Source of the DNA: Thermoplasmata archaeon
Lineage (GTDB): Archaea > Thermoplasmatota > Thermoplasmata > Thermoplasmatales > Thermoplasmataceae
DNA: 64,000 nucleotides
Direction: 5' to 3'
Assembly: GCA_021806295.1 (NCBI GenBank)
Contig: JAJZXS010000048.1
Span: forward strand, 1 to 64,000
Shown here: in pieces, positions 41,404-50,317 of the stretch
Layout: every line of letters starts with the position of its first letter
Position numbering within the stretch: the stretch's first letter is position 1
Position numbers and translations under genes: made by a program
The notes under the pieces: model-generated
The model's database searches: none
What the model saw: only the letters and a program-made list of their open reading frames with translations
Told to the model about the DNA's origin: nothing

Positions 41404-42801
41404 CTCTTTAAAGTCCTTTATGATCTGTGTTTTTGAATTCAGGTCAAAAAGTGTCATTATTGACGGATTCGGTGAGAAATTCATCATTTTCTGATAGTCT
41501 GTCTGGGACTGCCATGTGGAGGCGTTGATGTACCTTACACCCCTGTAATTTCCCTGTGAGAATGAGTGTATGTGCCCTGTTATAAATATATCAGGAACAT
41601 CTTCAATAACGTGATAATCCCTTTTTGATGGTATTATTGGAGTTTTTCCTCCATATACTGGCGCCAGGTGCCTTCTCTTTAAGAGTTCCTCTATGGCAGA
41701 TCCAACACTGGCATAACTGGCTCCAGGCACAAGCTCTATCATATCATTGAGTGACATCCCGTGGTATACAAGGACATTTTTATTCTCAAGGACAAGATTG
41801 TATGGATTGGGCAGAAGTGTAACATTTGAATTAAAAAAACTCTTTATCTTCTCAGAAAACACAGGCTGTGGTTCTGCAAGTCTTACAATATCATGGTTCC
41901 CTGGCATTACAAATATATTAACGTCCTCAGGAACCATATTTACATATTCTGCCAGCTGCTGATACTGTTCATATGGATTTAATATTTCCAGGTCCCGATC
42001 CTGTCCAGGATACACACCTATACCATCCACAACATCACCGCTTAAGATTAGGTATTTCAGCCTGGATGCCTCTTCCCTTGATGCTTTTATCCATGAAATC
42101 ATTTTCAGAAAATCATCTTTCCTGAATGTTTTGCTTCCAACATGTATGTCAGATAGAGATGCTACAAATACCGGGTCTTTCTTCTGTTCGTCTATCATTT
42201 TATATGGTATATCCGGTCTTATAATTTCATCTGCAAAGAGGACCGGTTCCTTTCCATTTGCGCTTACCGATCCTATAACACCGAGAACTTCATCCTCCAG
42301 CACCAGCTCATTATTCAATCCTTTTCCCTTCAAAAGGAAAACGGTTATGCTATCTTCCAGATCTTCCAGAAGCAGCTTTTTATGCCCATTTTTTGTGCTA
42401 CCAACATCTGAGACCATACCAACGATCTTTACCTTTCCCTGGGACTTTTTTGCACTTTTTATAGTGTATGTCCCCCTCATCTCGGAAGACTGGGCAACAA
42501 TTTTCCTCAGGCGCTGGTATCTATCCACGAACATTTCACGAAAATCCTCAACGGAGCTATGGGCCTTAATATCCGGTATATATACCTCAAAATCCATTTT
42601 TTTTCGTTCAGGCTGCCTTATTAATTTTAAAACATCATTTACTGTAAGAAAACCAGCGTCCAGGACCTCCTTTGTAACAAGATGTGGAAGCAATTCACCC
42701 ATGCTTGAATCAAGTATTCTATCAAGGGCGTCCTTTGTCACCATGATTCCCTTCTCCTGAAAATACGCAAGTACGCTTCTACGGTCCTCAATCAAATCCA
42801 T
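41398..42801 (-). CDS. DNA polymerase D small subunit (DP1)
   Basis: OB fold + phosphoesterase: SDIHVGSKTFRKDDFLKMISWIK, SGDVVDGIGVYPGQ, MPGNHDIVRLAEPQP, TGHIHSFSQGNYRGVRYINASTWQSQTDYQKMMN. Confidence 0.95.
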   Translation of the reverse strand: MDLIEDRRSVLAYFQEKGIMVTKDALDRILDSSMGELLPHLVTKEVLDAGFLTVNDVLKLIRQPERKKMDFEVYIPDIKAHSSVEDFREMFVDRYQRLRKIVAQSSEMRGTYTIKSAKKSQGKVKIVGMVSDVGSTKNGHKKLLLEDLEDSITVFLLKGKGLNNELVLEDEVLGVIGSVSANGKEPVLFADEIIRPDIPYKMIDEQKKDPVFVASLSDIHVGSKTFRKDDFLKMISWIKASREEASRLKYLILSGDVVDGIGVYPGQDRDLEILNPYEQYQQLAEYVNMVPEDVNIFVMPGNHDIVRLAEPQPVFSEKIKSFFNSNVTLLPNPYNLVLENKNVLVYHGMSLNDMIELVPGASYASVGSAIEELLKRRHLAPVYGGKTPIIPSKRDYHVIEDVPDIFITGHIHSFSQGNYRGVRYINASTWQSQTDYQKMMNFSPNPSIMTLFDLNSKTQIIKDFKES

Positions 42802-42972
42802 TGTATCATTAATGCATACTTCCATTAATTTTTATTGTTACGGTTTAATTGATTCGCCCCGTCCGATCTATGTCTAAAAAATATAAACGGAGTTTTAACT
42901 ATTATTACACTAGATGAGCCATAATCTATAAACACACAGAATATTATATACAATTGCACGGTTATTTATACT

Positions 42973-42990
42973 TAATTTACTAGTAAATTA
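42973..42990. promoter_or_regulatory. perfect 18-bp palindrome upstream of a secreted-protein gene
   Basis: taatttactagtaaatta, 51 bp upstream of ATG at 43042. Confidence 0.5.
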
Positions 42991-43041
42991 TTTATTAATA
43001 TTATTACAGAAATATATATATATCTAAGTGTTAACATTAAT

Positions 43042-43830
43042 ATGGACAAAAAAGTTATTATAGCATTTTCGTTTGCTACTATTGTGTTGATTGCCGGTTT
43101 ATCGGGCCTAATATACTATAATCCAGAGGCTAGCGATAAAAATATAAAAACACCAAAATTAGAGTCTTACATAAATAAATACAATTTAAGAAATATAGAA
43201 AGCATTAGCCATAAAAGTACTTTTATGACTGAAACCCCTGCAATAAGTGGAACCACAACCACTAATAATACTGTAACTATGGATTATACATTTTACAGGG
43301 GCAGCAATAATGTAACTGGTCAACTTTTGCATGTTTATGTTAATGGTAAATTAGAGCACGAGTCATTATTGGTTAACAGCACGGGATTAAATGGAAATAT
43401 TACCGTAGTACCATTATACTCTAAATCTGGAAATTATAATATTACAACATTAAGCAATAATATAAAAACTGGTAAGTCCGTAAATAATGACGTATATGTG
43501 GATTTACAGGCTAGATATTCATGGGGGCCTAATGGAAAAGCCCTTGCATTTACTCAGGATATGACTGAATTATTAATTGCCGTATTACTAGTTAGTATTG
43601 CAATTGCCGGACTAGCCACTATGGGGTTTTTGGCTGCTATACTAGCCATAGGTACAGCTGTTATAGGTCTTTATGATAGTTGGGGTGGAAATAATGGTGT
43701 GTTTTTCTTTGTAGCTCATTACTGGTATGGTAACTATGCATGGATAAACTCACCATATAATCAGGTTCCGAATGACCTAAAGGAATATGGCTCGGATACA
43801 TTAACTATATACAATGGTGATTTACAATGA
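43042..43830 (+). CDS. secreted/membrane-anchored protein with C-terminal Gly/Ala-rich hydrophobic hairpin (archaeocin-like, tentative)
   Basis: N-terminal signal/TM, sequon-rich domain, then TELLIAVLLVSIAIAGLATMGFLAAILAIGTAVIGLYDSWGGNNGVFFFVAHYWYGNYAWINSPY. Confidence 0.7.
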   Translation: MDKKVIIAFSFATIVLIAGLSGLIYYNPEASDKNIKTPKLESYINKYNLRNIESISHKSTFMTETPAISGTTTTNNTVTMDYTFYRGSNNVTGQLLHVYVNGKLEHESLLVNSTGLNGNITVVPLYSKSGNYNITTLSNNIKTGKSVNNDVYVDLQARYSWGPNGKALAFTQDMTELLIAVLLVSIAIAGLATMGFLAAILAIGTAVIGLYDSWGGNNGVFFFVAHYWYGNYAWINSPYNQVPNDLKEYGSDTLTIYNGDLQ

Positions 43831-44039
43831 AAAGAAATAAAATACCATTAAAATATAGAATCATTTTTATTATCTTATTGATGCCTATGACGGTTATATC
43901 ATTAGTGTCTCTACTCACTCCTTTCAATCTAATGTCCATTCCAGGGGTTACCTATTCCGGAGTTTTTTTTATAATCTGTGCAGAATTTGTTATGCTATAT
44001 GGGATGCATAAAGGCAAAGTAAACAATAGATCACAATAA
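43827..44039 (+). CDS. 70-aa two-TM protein, possible immunity partner
   Basis: ATGA overlap with the preceding ORF; two hydrophobic helices, basic termini. Confidence 0.65.
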   Translation: MKRNKIPLKYRIIFIILLMPMTVISLVSLLTPFNLMSIPGVTYSGVFFIICAEFVMLYGMHKGKVNNRSQ

Positions 44040-44066
44040 AAACTATTTCTACACTCTGAAGCGTGA

Positions 44067-44219
44067 CTTATAATCATAAGAGAACTCTTATGCAACTTAT
44101 CGTACTGCTATGTTGTGGCTCAAGCTATGGGATATAACGAAAACTGGAATATTCTATGCTCGGATGCAATAAATATACATAACAGATTACAGGATATCAT
44201 ATATACCGGTTATGAATAA
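44067..44219 (+). pseudogene. unassigned coding-like remnant
   Basis: Open frame ...CYVVAQAMGYNENWNILCSDAINIHNRLQDIIYTGYE* with no convincing start. Confidence 0.2.
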
Positions 44220-44249
44220 TCTTAAATAGTCTATAAGTCTTACTTTTCC

Positions 44250-45707
44250 ATGTTTAAAGAAAAGTTTCAAAATTTAAAAGAAGGCTATACATTTGACGAT
44301 GTTCTGCTGAAACCATTGCATTCCTCAATAGAACCCAAAAATGCAAATGTTTCCAGCACTTTTTCCCGGCATATCAAGGTTGGAATACCCATAATAAGTT
44401 CTCCAATGGATACAGTAACAGAAGATCCAATGGCAATAGCCATGGCACGCTACGGGGCCCTGGGAGTTATACACAGAAACATGTCGTCTAATGAACAGAT
44501 AGAGATGATTAAAAAGGTTAAAAAAGAGGAGAGTATAGTAATACAGGATGTGTTTTCCATTGATCCGGAAACGCCTGTTAATGTCGCCAGGACCTTGATG
44601 AAAACTAAAAATATAGCCGGACTCCCGGTAGTTTCTTCAGGTAAACTTATTGGTATTCTGACTAAAAGAGATCTGGAATTCTCAGATTCTAATGGAGCAG
44701 TGAAGGATATAATGACAAAGGACGTTATCACTGCAGATCAGAATGTATCCATAGAGGATGCAAAATATATACTCTATAAGAACAGGGTTGAAAAACTTCC
44801 ACTGGTAGATTCCCGTGGAAGATTAATGGGGTTAATCACTGCAAAGGATATCAAAACCCGTGAGCAGTTTCCCAATGCATCACGTGACGAACAGGGACAG
44901 TTAATGGTCGGTGCCGCCATAGGGGCGTATGATCTGGACAGGGCTGTAAACCTTGAAAAGGCAGGTTCAGATTTTCTGGTTATAGATACCGCACATGCCC
45001 ATAACAGTAATGTCCTCACATCATTGAAGAAAATAAGGAAAGAAATCAGCATAGATATTGTTGCGGGCAATATAGCGACCGCAGAAGCAGCCGAGGATCT
45101 CATATCAATAGGCGTGGATGGACTACGTGTTGGAATTGGGCCCGGATCTATATGCACCACGAGAATAGTTGCAGGCGTAGGGGTACCACAGCTTACTGCA
45201 ATATCAGACGTTGCTGACGTAGCCTCAGAATCAGGCATACCTGTCATAGCAGATGGTGGTATAAGGTATTCCGGTGATATGATCAAGGCACTGGCAGCTG
45301 GAGCATCCACTGTTATGCTCGGCTCCCTCCTGGCGGGTACAGAGGAAAGCCCCGGAACCGAAATGATTATCAACGGGAGAAAATACAAGGCATACCGTGG
45401 AATGGGATCAATAGGTGCAATTAAGGCAGGAAAGTCTGATAGATACGGCAAACTGGGCAGCAATGAATTCATAGCTGAAGGGGTTGAAGGTTCTGTGCCA
45501 TACAGGGGGAAGGTATCAGAAAATCTGTTCCAGTTCATCGGGGGCATAAAGACCGGAATGGGATATCTGGGCGCAGCGAATATACAGGAACTAAGAGAAA
45601 AGGCAGTGTTTGTGAAAATTACCAACAACGGTCTCAAGGAAAGCCACCCACACGACATTAGAATTGTTTCAGAACCGCCAAATTATCAGAATTCCGGAAT
45701 TTACTGA
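44250..45707 (+). CDS. guaB: inosine-5'-monophosphate dehydrogenase
   Basis: YTFDDVLLKP, two CBS domains, GIGPGSICTTRIVAGVGVPQLTAI, YRGMGSIGA. Confidence 0.98.
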   Translation: MFKEKFQNLKEGYTFDDVLLKPLHSSIEPKNANVSSTFSRHIKVGIPIISSPMDTVTEDPMAIAMARYGALGVIHRNMSSNEQIEMIKKVKKEESIVIQDVFSIDPETPVNVARTLMKTKNIAGLPVVSSGKLIGILTKRDLEFSDSNGAVKDIMTKDVITADQNVSIEDAKYILYKNRVEKLPLVDSRGRLMGLITAKDIKTREQFPNASRDEQGQLMVGAAIGAYDLDRAVNLEKAGSDFLVIDTAHAHNSNVLTSLKKIRKEISIDIVAGNIATAEAAEDLISIGVDGLRVGIGPGSICTTRIVAGVGVPQLTAISDVADVASESGIPVIADGGIRYSGDMIKALAAGASTVMLGSLLAGTEESPGTEMIINGRKYKAYRGMGSIGAIKAGKSDRYGKLGSNEFIAEGVEGSVPYRGKVSENLFQFIGGIKTGMGYLGAANIQELREKAVFVKITNNGLKESHPHDIRIVSEPPNYQNSGIY

Positions 45708-45809
45708 CAATCTCATTTAAAATTTTTAAATTCTAATATTGTCACCGGAGATTTATATTTATTAACATCTTTTATGTAAACTATTTATAACTATGCGCAT
45801 TTTAGATAC

Positions 45810-46058
45810 ATGGACCAGGAGGATATTATAAGGATACTCCAGAACCGCGAGATGACACAGGATCAAATAGCTGATGAAATAATTGGCAAGTACAGCACCG
45901 ATGACAGGTCAAGGAAAGGCTATCTCAAGATTGGTGCACAGATACTTGTGGAAAATGAACTGGAATTCCTTCTGAATGAAATGGTGGAAAGCCATACACT
46001 GGGCATGAAGAGAATAAACAATGGTCTGCTGGAAAAGATATATTATCATATAATCTAA
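45810..46058 (+). CDS. 82-aa uncharacterised protein, possible HTH
   Basis: MDQEDIIRILQNREMTQDQIADEIIGKYSTDDRSRKG... Confidence 0.6.
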   Translation: MDQEDIIRILQNREMTQDQIADEIIGKYSTDDRSRKGYLKIGAQILVENELEFLLNEMVESHTLGMKRINNGLLEKIYYHII

Positions 46059-46134
46059 AAATTTCCATGGAATTCACATTGAATTAATTATTATATTTCC
46101 AGTACTTCAATATATTATAAAAGAATAAAGTATA

Positions 46135-47379
46135 ATGGACGATACTTATATTGGAATAGAGGGTTATTCCACCACCACTCCAGGAATCAGGGCCGAAATT
46201 AAGTATGATCCAGAAAGTTTTATTGTAAACGAAATACCAATAGAGTTGCCACAAAAACGTGACGGGAAATATACTGTGCTGAAAATAAGGTTGACAAACT
46301 GGGATACCAATAAATTTCTGATGCATCTGGCGGATAGGTTACATATAAGCAATAAGCGCATAACCTATGCCGGAACAAAGGACAAACTGGGCATTACAAC
46401 ACAGTATTTCTGCATAAACCTGCCCGGGAACCAGGATATCAGGAACATATCAATAAGGGATGCTGAAATTTTATCCTGTTTCCGTACAGATCGCATGATT
46501 AAACTTGGAGACCTCATGGGTAATGAATTTATAATAGGGATGAAATCAGAGGGGGAAATTGAAGACAAAATAAATGATACAGTAAACCAAATTATGGGCA
46601 ACAGGGGATTCCCGAATTTCTACGGGGTTCAGCGTTTTGGCAGTATAAGGGCTAACACTCACAGAATAGGTAAATTAATTTTACAGAATAAATATACCGA
46701 GGCTGTAAAACTCTATATATACGATCCTGAGTTTGATGTTGAGGATTATAGAAAGCATTTTGGAGAAACTGAAGATGCCGAACTTGCATTGAAGGAATTC
46801 CCGGAATATTTAACCTTTGAACGATCATTACTCGGGTATATTGCCCGCGAAAAAAAATATGATAATGCATTCAGTGTTTTCCCCAGAAATCTCTCAATGC
46901 TTTTTATACATGCATATCAGTCATATCTTTTTAATAAAATACTCAGCGCAAGGATGAAATTAACAGGCAGTATGTACAGTGTTATGGAGGGGGACCTGCT
47001 TTACTCCATTGATTCATACTGCAATCCTGATAAACGGGAATTAATAAGAGCCACAAAGTATAACATCCATAAGCTAAACAGGCTCTCAGAAGAGGGAAGG
47101 ATAAGGACTGTTTTGCCTTTGATAGGCTATAATACGGAAATATCAGGCGGTGCTGAGGGAGAAATAGAATCAGATGTTATGGAATCAGAAATGATCTCAA
47201 AAAAGGATTTTGATATCTCATCCAGCCAAAAGCTTGGCTCCTCAGGGGATTACAGGGTAATGTCAGCCATCCCTATTGATTTCAGGGTTATGGAAAAAAA
47301 TAGGGTTAGTTTTTCCCTGGGTAGAGGGATATACGCCACTTCTCTCCTGCGGGAGATAATAAAAGGTAGTTTATATTAA
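46135..47379 (+). CDS. truD: tRNA pseudouridine synthase D
   Basis: YAGTKDKLGITTQYF, GFPNFYGVQRFGSIRANTHRIGK, FIHAYQSYLFNKILS. Confidence 0.96.
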   Translation: MDDTYIGIEGYSTTTPGIRAEIKYDPESFIVNEIPIELPQKRDGKYTVLKIRLTNWDTNKFLMHLADRLHISNKRITYAGTKDKLGITTQYFCINLPGNQDIRNISIRDAEILSCFRTDRMIKLGDLMGNEFIIGMKSEGEIEDKINDTVNQIMGNRGFPNFYGVQRFGSIRANTHRIGKLILQNKYTEAVKLYIYDPEFDVEDYRKHFGETEDAELALKEFPEYLTFERSLLGYIAREKKYDNAFSVFPRNLSMLFIHAYQSYLFNKILSARMKLTGSMYSVMEGDLLYSIDSYCNPDKRELIRATKYNIHKLNRLSEEGRIRTVLPLIGYNTEISGGAEGEIESDVMESEMISKKDFDISSSQKLGSSGDYRVMSAIPIDFRVMEKNRVSFSLGRGIYATSLLREIIKGSLY

Positions 47380-47934
47380 CCCAACCTTTTGAAGTTCCTT
47401 TTTAACCTTTATTACAGCCTGTTCTATTTCACTTTCTTCCTTGGCTCCGGTACAAACAACCTTGCCCGATCCAAATAAAAGAAGCACAACTTTTGGCTCC
47501 TCCACCCTGTATACAAGCCCGGGGAACTGTTCCGGCTCGTATTCTACATTTTCTAGCCCAAGGGACATTGCTATATCCGTAAGGTTAAGGTCAGATTCCA
47601 AATCATATACGGCAACAATATTCTGAACAATGATATCCGGGTTATCATAAACCTCTATTTTGGCTTTCTTAAGTTTATCAATAATTATATCTATTGTTTT
47701 TTTAACATTTTCAAGATTTTTTGCCCCTGTACAGTTAACCTTTCCGCTTCTGAAAATAAGTACAGCAGTCTTCGGGTCCTTCAATCTGTATATCAATCCC
47801 GGGAACTGTTCCGGCTCGTATTCTGATCCCTCTAGCGCAAGTGCAATTTTGCTTAAATCCAGATGTTCTGCAAGTGAGGTTGATGCAACTATGTTTTCAA
47901 TTGTTATCTTTTCCATTTCACTCATATTGATCAA
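47371..47934 (-). CDS. tbp: TATA-box-binding protein
   Basis: Two repeats with YEPEQFPGLIYR and SGKVNCTGAKN / SGKVVCTGAKE. Confidence 0.97.
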   Translation of the reverse strand: MINMSEMEKITIENIVASTSLAEHLDLSKIALALEGSEYEPEQFPGLIYRLKDPKTAVLIFRSGKVNCTGAKNLENVKKTIDIIIDKLKKAKIEVYDNPDIIVQNIVAVYDLESDLNLTDIAMSLGLENVEYEPEQFPGLVYRVEEPKVVLLLFGSGKVVCTGAKEESEIEQAVIKVKKELQKVGLI

Positions 47935-47998
47935 TATGTTTATATTTAAAGGGTATATAAAGGTTTTAATTTTGCTTAAATAATTTTGCCTGTTCTTC

Positions 47999-48334
47999 CT
48001 AATACATATTTAACTGTTCCTTTGCATAGTCTGTCATCATTTCTGGATTCCACTGCGGGTCCCAGACAAGCTCTATATCAGCAGCTTCAACATCTGCAAG
48101 ATTCTCCACACATTTCTGTGCTTCTGAGAGAATCCACGGTGTTACCGGGCATGTGGGGGCCGTCATTGTCATCTTTATGTAAACTCTGTTTTTATCTGTA
48201 ATTTCCACATCATATACCAGTCCCAGGTTTACTACATCCATACCTATCTCAGGATCTGATACCTCCTTTAATGCCTCGAGAATTTCCTCTTTTGTTACCA
48301 TAATATATTCAATGTTAAATATGTATTTAAACAT
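47999..48334 (-). CDS. MIP18/DUF59 (SufT/PaaD-like) family protein
   Basis: LKEVSDPEIGMDVVNLGLVYDVEI, MTMTAPTCPVTPWI, WDPQWNPEMM. Confidence 0.92.
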   Translation of the reverse strand: MFKYIFNIEYIMVTKEEILEALKEVSDPEIGMDVVNLGLVYDVEITDKNRVYIKMTMTAPTCPVTPWILSEAQKCVENLADVEAADIELVWDPQWNPEMMTDYAKEQLNMY

Positions 48335-48421
48335 TATTTAATGTTTTAAGTTTCTAATTTTCTTTTTAAAAATTATTATTAAATAAAAAAAATCCTTTAT
48401 TAACCATTATTACTTTCATGT

Positions 48422-49330
48422 ATGGGCTTAAAGGAGGACATTGCTTTATTCATGATCATGGCAGTATCGTGGGGTCTCAATTACCCTGTGATAAAAATAG
48501 CTTTGAATTATACAACACCATTTGCCCTTTTGTTCTACAGAATTCTGTTTTCGTTCATTTTCATTTATATAATATTCCGTCCAAAACTTCATTTAAAACT
48601 GTCACGTAATGATATTATTCCACTTATTATACTATCACTCCTTGATGTACTTATATGGATGGAACTATGGTTCGTTGCTGAGACCACCATTTCTGCATCG
48701 CTTACATCCATACTTATATACACATATCCTATAATTTCAACACTTATGGCCATAATATTTCTAGGCGAGCATTATAACTGGTATGTCTTCCTGGGTATAG
48801 CCCTGGGTTTCGGAGGGATACTCGTTATATTCTCCAATTCCCTAAAGATCGGGGTAAAGCCCGGTGTTGTGATAGCCCTTCTCGGTGCCGTTATGTGGGC
48901 AGTTGGAACTATATATTATATGAAATACCATACAAAGCGTGACAGGGAAACAACAAATTTCTACCAGTTTGGATTTGCAGTTCTGCCAGCAATGTTAATA
49001 GCCGGTATTGCAAATCCCTCTGCTGAAACTTTCCAGTTAACGCCACTGCTAACAGCCCTTATACTTATAACGTCTATTCCCGGCACTGCAGTAGCATACT
49101 ATGCGTTTCTACATTTAAACAGGAAATACGGTGTCTCAACAATATCATCATTTTTATTTATTGTTCCTGCGCTATCCGTATTATTCAGTTTTGTCATACT
49201 AAATGAAATACCAACAATTCTGGAAGTAACAGGACTCATAATGGTTGCCGCAGGCATATTTTTCTCGGCAAAGGGAACAAAGACTAAAAGATCATCAAAG
49301 CAGTCTCATGGGCGGAACTCTCTTCCATAG
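48422..49330 (+). CDS. EamA/DMT-family transporter
   Basis: ~10 TMs in two repeats; AVSWGLNYPVIKIAL, LGEHYNWYVFLGIALGFGGILV. Confidence 0.93.
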   Translation: MGLKEDIALFMIMAVSWGLNYPVIKIALNYTTPFALLFYRILFSFIFIYIIFRPKLHLKLSRNDIIPLIILSLLDVLIWMELWFVAETTISASLTSILIYTYPIISTLMAIIFLGEHYNWYVFLGIALGFGGILVIFSNSLKIGVKPGVVIALLGAVMWAVGTIYYMKYHTKRDRETTNFYQFGFAVLPAMLIAGIANPSAETFQLTPLLTALILITSIPGTAVAYYAFLHLNRKYGVSTISSFLFIVPALSVLFSFVILNEIPTILEVTGLIMVAAGIFFSAKGTKTKRSSKQSHGRNSLP

Positions 49331-50283
49331 ATATCGGGGCGCATCCTTGGTATAAATGCATTCCTGACTGCCTCAAAAATTAATTTGCTCCTGGTGACTG
49401 TTCCGCCTGAAATTAATCCCGATATCCCTTCACTGTGCCCGATTCTTTGGATGCCATACATATTTTCTACAAACTGGTTTGTGCTTTTTCCGGATTTTAT
49501 TGCATCTATAACTGCTACGGGCATTTCAAATCCAGACCCAAATCCCGAGGTTATATGGCTGTACCGGTCAATTATGACGCAGTAATGCAAATCATAATAA
49601 GTGTCATTTATCCTGTTGTAAAAGAGCCCGGATTCTATCCCTATTGAGTAGTCATTATCCCTTAAACCGTACATTGCCCTCGTGGTGGCGTATCTCATGG
49701 TATCCTCTCCGAATGGCTGTTCGCTATCTGTTCTGTAATCCCTATTTTGTATAAGGGTATAATTTTTCATTATGGTTTTTATAAATTCGCCTGCAGCGCT
49801 GATTTTTAAATCATTGAATGTAGAGATTGCTATTTTAACCGGCACCCTCCTCCTTCCTGTTCTGGTAAGCTCTCCATCAAGAATACGGGAAGAACTTATT
49901 GGAAAAAGGTCTTCGGCAAGTACATAGGGTATCCTGATCACATTTAATGGTTCCTTTCCCGTTTCTATGCGTCTTTCATTTATCCTTCTGGCACTGTGGT
50001 AAGTTTCTGGTGAAACAACAAGATTCGCTTTCTCAATATCCAGTGTATTACCGAATGCTGAGTCGAGAGGATGTATTTCATAATCATCTGTCAATTTCCC
50101 CATAAATTTCCTTACACTGGCAACTCTTTTACTGTATGAAACTATCTTTTCCTTATGAGATTTTACATACGCGTCGGATGTAACACCTATAATGACCCTT
50201 TCACCTGTTCTGTATGCTGCCCGGAGCAATTTTTCATGCCCTCTGTGAAAACTGTTGAATGTACCACCTACAAGCGTTACCAT
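49306..50283 (-). CDS. bifunctional pantetheine-phosphate adenylyltransferase / DUF84 inosine-xanthosine triphosphatase fusion
   Basis: N-term GGTFNSFHRGHEKLLRAA...SSSRILDGE; C-term EQPFGEDTMRYATTRAMYGL...SIGIESGLF...GISGLISGGTVTRSKLIFEAVRNAF. Confidence 0.9.
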   Translation of the reverse strand: MVTLVGGTFNSFHRGHEKLLRAAYRTGERVIIGVTSDAYVKSHKEKIVSYSKRVASVRKFMGKLTDDYEIHPLDSAFGNTLDIEKANLVVSPETYHSARRINERRIETGKEPLNVIRIPYVLAEDLFPISSSRILDGELTRTGRRRVPVKIAISTFNDLKISAAGEFIKTIMKNYTLIQNRDYRTDSEQPFGEDTMRYATTRAMYGLRDNDYSIGIESGLFYNRINDTYYDLHYCVIIDRYSHITSGFGSGFEMPVAVIDAIKSGKSTNQFVENMYGIQRIGHSEGISGLISGGTVTRSKLIFEAVRNAFIPRMRPDIYGREFRP

Positions 50284-50317
50284 AAAAAGTTAATAAGGAA
50301 TTGTTATAAAATATTAT

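Noticed and set aside
42131-42760. 209-aa plus-strand ORF opposite the PolD small subunit
   Set aside because: Ser/Phe-rich antisense translation over a well-supported gene.
44774-45658. 294-aa minus-strand ORF opposite guaB
   Set aside because: Antisense shadow of IMP dehydrogenase; no recognisable domain.
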